This document shows, in pieces, positions 1-7,333 of a DNA stretch of 64,000 nt. Numbering within the stretch: position 1 is the stretch's first letter; each line of letters opens with the position of its first letter. A model generated the notes under the pieces. It was given only the letters and a program-made list of their open reading frames with translations, searched no databases and was not told where the DNA came from. The DNA is from Poriferisodalis sp965204195 (lineage in GTDB: Bacteria; Actinomycetota; Acidimicrobiia; Acidimicrobiales; Poriferisodalaceae): assembly GCF_965204195.1 (NCBI RefSeq), contig NZ_OZ241975.1, forward strand, positions 682,001 to 746,000, in the 5' to 3' direction. Position numbers and translations under genes: made by a program.

Positions 1-782
1 TTGTACATGTGCTGAATCGCCCCGACCTGGCTGCTCATCACCAGCACGAAGCCGATGGCGGTGAAGATGAAGAACCGTGTGCGGATGGCGTGCTGGTACG
101 GCATTCCGGGTGGTGGTCCGGCGGGAGCGCCGTCCGACTCGCTGGACTGTCTGGCGCCGTCGGGCAGCAGCCCCACATCTCGGGGCCATGCCCGGAGAAA
201 GAACCACGTGGAGATCAGCATCAGAACGCAGTACACGACGGCGAATCGGGGCGCCCAGTAGATCAACGTGTCCGCTTCGATTCGAACACTCATCTGCGGC
301 AGCAGGATGATGCCGCCGAGCGACAGACCGGTTGACGAGATCGCCATCGCCACCGAGCGTCGGCGCTCGAACCAGCGCGTCACCAACGTGGTGGTGGGCA
401 CCAGACCGCAGAGCCCGAAGCCGATGCCGAAGATCGTCATCACGACGAACATCTGCCAGCCGCTGCGCACCTGGGAGAGCAGTGCCATGCCGACGGTGCT
501 GACTGCGGTGCCCGCCGTGATCACCCACCGGGCATCGAAGCGATTGACCAGCTTGCCCGTGTAGTAGCCGCACAGACCCGAGGCCAGCAAGAACATGCCG
601 ACGCCCGCACCCGCCAGTCCGGTGCTGAATCCCTGCTCGTCGACAAAGGCATCCAAGAAGGCGCCCAAGGCGTAGAAGACCATGCCCGAGGTGATCAGCA
701 TCACCCCAAAAACGCCCGCAAGCACAACCCAGCCCCGAACGAACCGTTGGCTGCGCTCAGCGGTCGCCACCGGCACATTCAC
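1..782 (-). CDS. MFS transporter, partial (C-terminal end outside the window)
   Basis: The reverse strand reads continuously from a GTG at 782 to the left edge, about 260 codons. It shows a short basic N-terminus and then regularly spaced hydrophobic segments typical of a 12-helix major facilitator protein (for example GVFGVMLITSGMVFYALGAF and VITAGTAVSTVGMALL). The helix 2-3 loop carries YYTGKLVNRFDARWV, and TRWFERRRSVAMAI matches the motif common in monocarboxylate and oxalate/formate-type MFS members. It should sit in the cytoplasmic membrane and move a small organic solute; the substrate cannot be told. It is transcribed away from the alcohol dehydrogenase gene, with about 60 bp between the two starts. 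The carboxyl half is missing only because the window ends. Confidence 0.85.
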   Translation of the reverse strand, partial: MNVPVATAERSQRFVRGWVVLAGVFGVMLITSGMVFYALGAFLDAFVDEQGFSTGLAGAGVGMFLLASGLCGYYTGKLVNRFDARWVITAGTAVSTVGMALLSQVRSGWQMFVVMTIFGIGFGLCGLVPTTTLVTRWFERRRSVAMAISSTGLSLGGIILLPQMSVRIEADTLIYWAPRFAVVYCVLMLISTWFFLRAWPRDVGLLPDGARQSSESDGAPAGPPPGMPYQHAIRTRFFIFTAIGFVLVMSSQVGAIQHMY

Positions 783-843
783 GCCGGACAGCCTGCCAGC
801 TAACTTTCCCGGATGCGCCGTCGACGCAGGGAGTAGCGAGCCG

Positions 844-1908
844 ATGGAGATGATGAAGGCTGGCCGCATGGTCGATGTGGGTCGCATGGTGTGCGAAGAG
901 ATCCCGGTGCCGCCTCTGGATGAGATCTCCTCAGATGCCGCCCCGTCCTCCCGGCCAGATGCCGCCTTGGGCATGACGGCAGTGAACTACGACGTCCTCA
1001 TCCGCTCAGAGATGGCGTCGATCTGCGGCAGTGACCTGCACATGGTGATGATGGGCGCCGGCCTCGCTCACCGGCCGCCCTGCCCGCACGGTTTCCCGGG
1101 TCACGAAGGCATCGGCATGGTGGTGGAGAGCCGGGCGCCCGGGCTTCCGGAGGGCACGCACGTGCTGACGTTCCCGAACCCGCCGGTAGGCGAGTGCTTC
1201 TGCGCCTTCCAGCGGGTCAACTCCAGCTACTGCGTGCCATTGCCGGCCAGCGACGTGCCTCGCTCGCACCTGCTCATGGGCCAGCAGCTCGGCACGGTGA
1301 TCTACGCCATGCGTCAGCATCCACGTGATGTTGCTGGCGAGACGGTCATGGTCATGGGCCAAGGCTCGGCGGGGCTGTTTTTCACCTACCTGCTGAAGCG
1401 AGCCGGTGCCGAGCGGGTCATCGTCTCGGACCTGTCGCCGACTCGTCTCGCCGTCGCCGAGGCCTACGGCGCGGACGAATGCCTCAATGCCGCCGAGCTC
1501 GGCAACGCCGGCGTCATCGAGGCGGTCAAAGACATGACCAACGGTCGCGGAGCCGATTATGTCGTCGAGGCCGTCGGCCGCTCGGACACGTTTCTCGACT
1601 CAGTCGAGCTGGTGCGCATGGACGGTCAGCTGCTGTGGTTCGGCCTGCCGTCGACCGACGACAACATCCATGTCCGCTTCCAGAAGTTCTTCCGCAAGCG
1701 ACTCTCTGCGGCGAGCACCTACGGAGCCCAGGACGAGCCCGGATCGATGTCATTTCGCCAGGCGCTGCAGCTCATCGCTTCGGGCGACATCGATGTGTCG
1801 CCGTTGCTCAGCCACGTGTACGACGTGAGCGAGATCGGCGACGCCTTCCGGATGGCCCACGAACCCCACGACGCCGGAGCGCTGAAAGTGTCGGTCAGCT
1901 TCAACTGA
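844..1908 (+). CDS. Zinc-type (MDR) alcohol dehydrogenase family protein
   Basis: A 354-residue medium-chain dehydrogenase/reductase. The catalytic zinc ligands are visible as CGSDLH (Cys61) and GHE (His87-Glu88), followed by a Rossmann segment VMVMGQGSAG near residues 168-177 that binds NAD(P). The structural-zinc lobe is odd. Where classical members have four regularly spaced cysteines, this one has GECFC and a later Cys (about 118, 120 and 130), so the lobe is incomplete. The reading frame is open further upstream, but ATG844 is preceded by a GGGAG element and gives the normal family length. It probably oxidises a secondary alcohol or polyol; the substrate is unknown. It is divergent from the MFS transporter, which may carry its substrate. 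Confidence 0.85.
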   Translation: MEMMKAGRMVDVGRMVCEEIPVPPLDEISSDAAPSSRPDAALGMTAVNYDVLIRSEMASICGSDLHMVMMGAGLAHRPPCPHGFPGHEGIGMVVESRAPGLPEGTHVLTFPNPPVGECFCAFQRVNSSYCVPLPASDVPRSHLLMGQQLGTVIYAMRQHPRDVAGETVMVMGQGSAGLFFTYLLKRAGAERVIVSDLSPTRLAVAEAYGADECLNAAELGNAGVIEAVKDMTNGRGADYVVEAVGRSDTFLDSVELVRMDGQLLWFGLPSTDDNIHVRFQKFFRKRLSAASTYGAQDEPGSMSFRQALQLIASGDIDVSPLLSHVYDVSEIGDAFRMAHEPHDAGALKVSVSFN

Positions 1909-2002
1909 CCTCAGGGTGCAACCAGCAGATCGAGTTTGTACATGCTCGGCTACTGTGAGCCGGCTCCGTCTGTTTGGTATTGGAGAAGCGCCAGGAGGAA
2001 GC

Positions 2003-3319
2003 GTGGAGTTCAGCGCACAGCAGGCACGCTTGATCCCTGTGGCCGGCATGTCCGGCAGCCGGGATGCCGAGGCTCGTGCGGCATCTGCCCTTCTGGCAGT
2101 GCTTTCGATCGTACGGCCCTTCTCAAAAGCGCTGTTGACACCGCTGGGAGCAACCGGGGGTGCCAAAGCGACGGTGGAGGCGTTCACCGAGGTCAGCTTC
2201 GATCTGCCCGATGGACGGACGGTCAGACCGGACGGTCTGGTGAGCGTGTCCTTCGGCCGTCGCAACTTTGTAGCCCTCATTGAGGTGAAGACCGGCGAAG
2301 CGAAGCTGGACCTTGAGCAGATCAACGCATACGTCGAGATAGCTCGCCTGCACGACTATGACTGCGTAGTAACGGTCTCGAACGAGATCGCTCCGTCGCC
2401 AGGAGTGCATCCGACTGATGGACTGCGAATCAGATCCAACTCGAGGGTGCAGGTGCATCACATGTCGTGGTCCATGATCCTCGCCGAGGCAGTGAAGGAA
2501 CACACTCATCGCGGTGTTGACGACCCGGAGCAGGCGTGGATTCTCGGAGAGCTGATTCGGTACCTTGAGCACCCAAACTCAGGCGCATTGGAGTTCGCCG
2601 ACATGGGCGCCAACTGGACGGCCGTTCGCGACAGTGCCCGTGAGGGAACTCTTGACCGGCGAGACGGGGCGGTCATCGAGGTCTGCCAACGCTGGGACCA
2701 GCTCATCCGTTTCGCGGCGTTGAGGCTAGGAGCAGAGATCGGATCCGATGTTCAAGAGGTGATTCCGAAGGCGCACCGGGCTGATCGACAGCACCGCAAC
2801 CGGGTCTTCGTGGAGTCGCTTTGCGACGACGGCACTCTCATGGGCACGCTTCGGGTGCCTGACACGATCGCCGACATGGTTGTCATTGCAGACTTGAAGG
2901 CCCGGCTCGTGACCGTCAGTTCAACATTCGATGCACCTCGCGACCGAGGCGGAAGGGCCCGAATCTCGTGGCTCACCCGGCAGCTGCGCGACACCGAAGG
3001 TTCGCTGATCATCGAAACGTACGCGCGGGGTGCAAGAGTCCCGGTCGTGTCGACTTTGGAGTGCCTACTCGAGGATCCAAGACTGGGGCTTGGCGAGGAG
3101 CGCAAGGAACCGGTGCGGTTTCGCGTATTGCGGCGGTCCGAGATGGGTCAGGGCCGCCGCTCAGCCCGCAAGCCAGGTTTTATCGATGCGTTACTCGATG
3201 CCGTGAACATCTTCTATGGAGATGTCCTGCAGAACCTTCGTGCCGTCCTGCCGCCAGCACCGCGTCTTGAGCGTCGGACCGACGCCGAAATCGAGAACGA
3301 TCCGGTGGTTGCCAGCTAG
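2003..3319 (+). CDS. PD-(D/E)XK nuclease-like protein of unknown function
   Basis: GTG2003 is chosen because a strong AGGAGG lies four bases upstream, although the frame stays open to 1916. The 438-residue product has a PD-(D/E)XK-like core in its first third: RPDG, then a strand ending LIEVKTG, then QINAYVEIARLHDYD. This is the D...ExK plus helix layout of restriction-type nucleases and some stress-response proteins. The rest is a mixed alpha/beta region I do not recognise, including a C-terminal part rich in Arg. It follows the dehydrogenase gene but has its own ribosome binding site and is probably an independent unit. A role in DNA or RNA processing is inferred from the fold only. No methylase or helicase partner is adjacent. 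Confidence 0.7.
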   Translation: MEFSAQQARLIPVAGMSGSRDAEARAASALLAVLSIVRPFSKALLTPLGATGGAKATVEAFTEVSFDLPDGRTVRPDGLVSVSFGRRNFVALIEVKTGEAKLDLEQINAYVEIARLHDYDCVVTVSNEIAPSPGVHPTDGLRIRSNSRVQVHHMSWSMILAEAVKEHTHRGVDDPEQAWILGELIRYLEHPNSGALEFADMGANWTAVRDSAREGTLDRRDGAVIEVCQRWDQLIRFAALRLGAEIGSDVQEVIPKAHRADRQHRNRVFVESLCDDGTLMGTLRVPDTIADMVVIADLKARLVTVSSTFDAPRDRGGRARISWLTRQLRDTEGSLIIETYARGARVPVVSTLECLLEDPRLGLGEERKEPVRFRVLRRSEMGQGRRSARKPGFIDALLDAVNIFYGDVLQNLRAVLPPAPRLERRTDAEIENDPVVAS

Positions 3320-3371
3320 CGTCCCGCGACCGTCACGGGTTTAAGACCGACGGGTGTGATCCGGGCGCGGG

Positions 3372-4676
3372 TCATGGCCCCAACAAACCGGCGGGCACGA
3401 CGGCGATGCCGTCGCCGTCTCGGTATGCAGCTTCGCCGGTGTTCACCACCATGGCATCCAGCAGTGTCGGGCCGAGCCGGTCGCGCAGCCAGCGCAGGTG
3501 ACGAGTGTCGCGGGCGGTCACCTCAGCACCAAGCTTGACCTCCACGGCGAGCACTCGCCCGCGGTGCTCGACGATGAGGTCCACTTCGCGCTCGTCGTTC
3601 CATGTGCGCATATGCGACACGCTGGCGCCCGTCCTGTGGGCGTGCACTCTCACGTCATGAGCCACCATCGATTCGAACAACGCTCCGAGCAGGTTGGCGG
3701 CGGCCGGCGCAGCCCCAATTCCGCGCATGACGGCCGGGGCGCCGCCGAGCAGAGAGTCCACGTCAGCGTCGAGCAGACGCGCGGCAAGCGCGGTGTCAGC
3801 CAGGTGATGCTTGGGACCACGCTTGAGACGGCTCAGGTGGCTCCCGACCGGCAACCACGCGGGCAGTGGCTCCAGCACCCACATCGCTTCGAGCGTGTCG
3901 CGGAACGCAATCGTCGTCGTCTTTGCTGGCTTGTCGCTCTCGCCTGGTGTCGCTGCGTCACGGATCGTCTCGAAGGCGGCGGTCGTCGCGGTGGCCGCGG
4001 CATACGACCGCAACCATCGGCGCACAGCTGCCGGGTTGCGGACACGGTGACCTGCAAGGCGAAAGTCGTGCTCGACGAGCTGGTGGAGATAGCTCTCGGC
4101 AAGGAGTTCTCGCACCTGACCGCTGACACCGGTCCAGCCGGGGAACCCTCCCGACACGATCTCCTCGGCATAGTCCTGCAGCGTGAGACTGGACTCACCA
4201 GAGATCTCGGGACGGTCCCCGCCGAGCAACGCTGCGAAGCTGACCGAGCTCTGGCCCCGATGCCGCTCAGCCAGAGTTGTGGTCCACATGCGCAGCGTGA
4301 CCATGCGTCCTGCACCCGAGTGCACCGGTTGCGTGCGAGGACGGGCGGAACCGGTGAGAATGAACTGACCTGGGCCGAAGTCTCGGTCCACTGCACGGCG
4401 CACGATGTCCCACGCCGAGCCAAGCCGCTGCCATTCGTCGATCAGTATCGGCGGCTCGCCCCGGGTGAGCATGTGCGGGTCGGCCTCGACGTCTGCGAAC
4501 ACCTCAGGGTCGTCGAGTGCATAGACGGTGTTGGCAAGTCTGCTGGCGGTCCAAGTCTTGCCCACGGCCCGAGGTCCCTCGATGCTCACGGCCGGCAGCG
4601 CGCTGAGAAGTTCGGCCAAATGATCATCGGCGATGCGTGGCTGATGTTCGACACCCGGAATCGTGGCCATCTGCAA
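3372..4676 (-). CDS. AAA_14/DUF4143 ATP-binding protein (copy 1)
   Basis: A 434-residue ATPase. The N-terminal AAA_14 domain has Walker A GPRAVGKT (about residues 34-41) and Walker B ILIDEWQ, and then the family's FILTGSA sensor segment. The C-terminal DUF4143 half ends in a restriction-endonuclease-like core, REVDLIVEHRGRVLAVEVK. Family members are common solitary genes in bacteria and archaea; their function is not established, and links to DNA metabolism or selfish behaviour have been proposed. It is one of three full-length members here (also 10110-11384 and 34274-35596). They differ strongly in sequence, so they were probably acquired separately rather than duplicated recently. Start ATG4676 is taken; a second ATG two codons in is equally possible. 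Confidence 0.85.
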   Translation of the reverse strand: MQMATIPGVEHQPRIADDHLAELLSALPAVSIEGPRAVGKTWTASRLANTVYALDDPEVFADVEADPHMLTRGEPPILIDEWQRLGSAWDIVRRAVDRDFGPGQFILTGSARPRTQPVHSGAGRMVTLRMWTTTLAERHRGQSSVSFAALLGGDRPEISGESSLTLQDYAEEIVSGGFPGWTGVSGQVRELLAESYLHQLVEHDFRLAGHRVRNPAAVRRWLRSYAAATATTAAFETIRDAATPGESDKPAKTTTIAFRDTLEAMWVLEPLPAWLPVGSHLSRLKRGPKHHLADTALAARLLDADVDSLLGGAPAVMRGIGAAPAAANLLGALFESMVAHDVRVHAHRTGASVSHMRTWNDEREVDLIVEHRGRVLAVEVKLGAEVTARDTRHLRWLRDRLGPTLLDAMVVNTGEAAYRDGDGIAVVPAGLLGP

Positions 4677-4770
4677 AGGCTACCATTCCTCGGAAACACT
4701 ACAAATTCTCTATTACGCTACTTTTCCTCATCTCGCGAGCGTCTGATCGCAGCGGGTCGGTGCGGCAGGC

Positions 4771-6060
4771 TCAGTCGAGCGCTTCGATCACCTGCACGAG
4801 GATGTCGAGGCCCTCGTCCATCTCGGCTTCGGTCACGTTCAGCATCGGCGTGATGCGGATGACGTTGCCGTAGAGACCGCCCTTGCCCACGAGCAAGCCG
4901 TGGTCTTTGGCGGATTCGAGCACCGCTGCGGTGGTGGCGGCGTCGGGCTCGATGCTGCCGGCATGGCAGAACTCAAGACCCTGCATCAGCCCCTTGCCGC
5001 GCAGCTCAGCCACGTGCGGTGACGCGTCGCACACGGGGGCCAGGCGCTCGTGCATCTGCGCCCCGCGGGCCGCAGCGTTGCCCTGCAGGTCGTTCTCGAG
5101 CAGGTAGCGCAGCGTGGCCCGCCCGGCCGCTGTCGAGAGTGGGTTCCCCCCGAACGTGGTGATCGAGTTGCGCGTCAGGCAGTTCATCAGCTCGGCCCGG
5201 GCCACGATGCCCGCCAGGGTGATGCCGTTGCCGACGCCCTTGGCGAAGGTGATCGCATCGGGCGTGATGCCGTGGGCCTCATAACCCCAGAAGTGCTCGC
5301 CGGTGCGACCCCAGCCCGACTGCACCTCGTCGGAGATGAACAGGATCCCCTCCGAGTGCAGCACCTTGCCCATGGCGCCGAAGAAGCCATCGGGCGGTGT
5401 GGCGAAGCCGCCGACGCCCTGGATGGGCTCGGCGATGAGTGCCGAGAAGCCGCCGGAGTCGGTCATGTCAATGAGCTGGACCAGGTCCTCCACGCAGGCA
5501 TTGGTGAAGGCGTCATCGTCGAGCTGCCGGAACGGGCTGCGCAGCCGGTAGCCGCCCTGCACGAACTGCACGTCGAGCCCGCTGTAGCTGCTGGTGGACC
5601 AGGCGCGGTGGCTGGTGATCGCCTGGGCTGTGAGCGAGCGACCGTGGTAGCTGTTGCGCATCGCCAGCACCTGGTTGCTGTTGCGGTAGTTGGTCGCCAG
5701 CAAGATGGCGGTGTCGTTGGCCTCGCTGCCCGACGTGGTGAACAGCACCCGGGGGTCGGGGATGCCCGAGACGGCGGCCACCTCTTCGGCGAACGAGATC
5801 ATCTCCTCGTTCAAGTACAGCGTCGAGGTGTGCATCACCTTGGCTGCTTGGGCCTGCACGGCCTCGACTACGACGGGATTGGCGTGGCCGATCATGGTGG
5901 TGAGGATCCCGCCGAAGAAGTCCAGGTAGCGGGCGCCTTCACAATCGAAGACGTAGCTCCCTTCGCCGCGGTCGATCGAGACCGGACGCTCGTACAGCGG
6001 GCTGATGAAGCTGGGCAGGATCGCGCGGTAACGCTCCGCCAGTTCGGCGTTTGTGGCCAT
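4771..6060 (-). CDS. Class III (PLP-dependent) aminotransferase
   Basis: A 429-residue fold-type I aminotransferase of the ornithine/GABA/alanine-glyoxylate aminotransferase 2 group. Visible motifs are GSEAND (about 111-116, phosphate binding), SDEVQSGWGRTG (Asp244, pyridine nitrogen) and TFAKGVGNG with Schiff-base Lys274. The frame is open far upstream, but ATG6060 gives the standard N-terminus and leaves only 24 bp to the divergent FMN dehydrogenase gene. It transfers an amino group from an omega-amino acid or similar donor to pyruvate, glyoxylate or 2-oxoglutarate in the cytosol; the donor is not determined. Its place beside a 2-hydroxyacid dehydrogenase and dimethylglycine dehydrogenase-like genes suggests glyoxylate/glycine or beta-amino acid handling. 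Confidence 0.88.
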   Translation of the reverse strand: MATNAELAERYRAILPSFISPLYERPVSIDRGEGSYVFDCEGARYLDFFGGILTTMIGHANPVVVEAVQAQAAKVMHTSTLYLNEEMISFAEEVAAVSGIPDPRVLFTTSGSEANDTAILLATNYRNSNQVLAMRNSYHGRSLTAQAITSHRAWSTSSYSGLDVQFVQGGYRLRSPFRQLDDDAFTNACVEDLVQLIDMTDSGGFSALIAEPIQGVGGFATPPDGFFGAMGKVLHSEGILFISDEVQSGWGRTGEHFWGYEAHGITPDAITFAKGVGNGITLAGIVARAELMNCLTRNSITTFGGNPLSTAAGRATLRYLLENDLQGNAAARGAQMHERLAPVCDASPHVAELRGKGLMQGLEFCHAGSIEPDAATTAAVLESAKDHGLLVGKGGLYGNVIRITPMLNVTEAEMDEGLDILVQVIEALD

Positions 6061-6084
6061 CGCCACATCGTAGAGTTCGCGCCT

Positions 6085-7323
6085 ATGGCGGGGTTGACGA
6101 AATGGGTATCGCAGGCCTACGAAACGGCCCGCAGCGTCATGCAGTTCGGCGAGTTCGAACGCGATGCAGACAAACGGCAGCTGATCCGCGCCGCCGACGT
6201 GTCTGACCTGCGGCGTATGGCCAAACGCCGGATGCCGGTCGGCTGCTTCGACTACATCGACGGGGCAGCGGAGGACGAGGTCAGCGCTGAGCGCAGCGTC
6301 TCCGCGTATCACCGCTGGCAGTTCCGGCCTCGAGTGCTGCGGGACGTCACCGATGTGGACATCTCGGGCAGGGTCCTGGGCCAAGAAGTACCGATCCCGC
6401 TCGTGATCGCACCGACCGGCTTTGACCGCATCGCCCACTCTCAAGGAGAGCTGGCTGTGGCCCGCGCCGCCGAGCGCGCCGGCATCCCGTACTCGCTGTC
6501 GACCATGGGGACGCGCTCGGTCGAGGAGGTCGCTGACGTCTGCGACGGCAGGAAGTTCTTCCAGGTGTACGTCTGGCGTGACCGCGAACTGATGGCTGAT
6601 CTGCTGAAGCGCTCGGCGGCAGTCGGCTACGAGGCGATCATGATCACGGTCGACACTGCAGTGCTGGGACGCCGCGAGCGCGATGTCCGGCACGGCTTCA
6701 GCCTTCCCCCCAAGCTAGGCCCCGACACGATCATCGACGGATTGCTGCATCCGCGCTGGCTCCTGGACTTCCTCAGCAACGAACCGATCAAGTTCTCGAA
6801 TTGCGAAGGCGCGGCCGGCGGCGACGGCGGCGACGCGGTGGCCCTGGCCGACTACATCAACAGCCAGTTCGATCCGTCGCTGTCATGGGACGACATCGAG
6901 TGGTTCCGCGATCGCTGGGACGGCCCGGTGATGCTCAAGGGGGTGCTGTCGCCCGACGACGCCAAGATCGCTGCCGACATGGAGCTCGACGCCGTCATTG
7001 TGTCGAATCACGGCGGACGCCAGCTCGACGGGGCGCCTGCGCCGGTGGAGTGCGTGCCTGCAATCCGCGAAGCCGTCGGCGACCGGTGCGAGGTCATCTG
7101 TGATGGCGGCATCCGGCGCGGCAGCGACATCGTGAAAGCGCTGGCACTGGGTGCTGACTCAGCCATGATCGGCCGGGCGTACCTGTATGCCCTTGGTGCC
7201 GCGGGCGAGACCGGTGTCGACTGGGTGCTCAACTACTTCGTCGAGGGGATGACCCGCACGATGCGCCTGAACGGCGTGCGTTCCACTGCGGACCTGACCC
7301 CCGACTTGCTCGAACGCGTCTGA
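6085..7323 (+). CDS. FMN-dependent alpha-hydroxyacid dehydrogenase
   Basis: A 412-residue TIM-barrel protein of the L-lactate dehydrogenase/glycolate oxidase family. The N-terminal YIDGAAEDE, the FMN-binding MLKGVLSPDDA and the catalytic SNHGGRQLDG (His as base, Arg for the substrate carboxylate) are present, and GGIRRGSDIVKAL closes the phosphate site. It oxidises an L-2-hydroxyacid such as lactate, glycolate or mandelate to the 2-oxoacid. The frame is open for about 1 kb upstream over the aminotransferase gene; that extension is antisense noise, and ATG6085 fits the family. The next gene starts 10 bp after its stop, so the two are probably co-transcribed. Confidence 0.87.
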   Translation: MAGLTKWVSQAYETARSVMQFGEFERDADKRQLIRAADVSDLRRMAKRRMPVGCFDYIDGAAEDEVSAERSVSAYHRWQFRPRVLRDVTDVDISGRVLGQEVPIPLVIAPTGFDRIAHSQGELAVARAAERAGIPYSLSTMGTRSVEEVADVCDGRKFFQVYVWRDRELMADLLKRSAAVGYEAIMITVDTAVLGRRERDVRHGFSLPPKLGPDTIIDGLLHPRWLLDFLSNEPIKFSNCEGAAGGDGGDAVALADYINSQFDPSLSWDDIEWFRDRWDGPVMLKGVLSPDDAKIAADMELDAVIVSNHGGRQLDGAPAPVECVPAIREAVGDRCEVICDGGIRRGSDIVKALALGADSAMIGRAYLYALGAAGETGVDWVLNYFVEGMTRTMRLNGVRSTADLTPDLLERV

Positions 7324-7333
7324 GGCGGCACTG

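Noticed and set aside
5050..7323. A 757-codon open frame that would extend the FMN dehydrogenase by 345 residues
   Set aside because: The extension lies antisense to the aminotransferase gene and has no domain. ATG6085 gives the exact family N-terminus.
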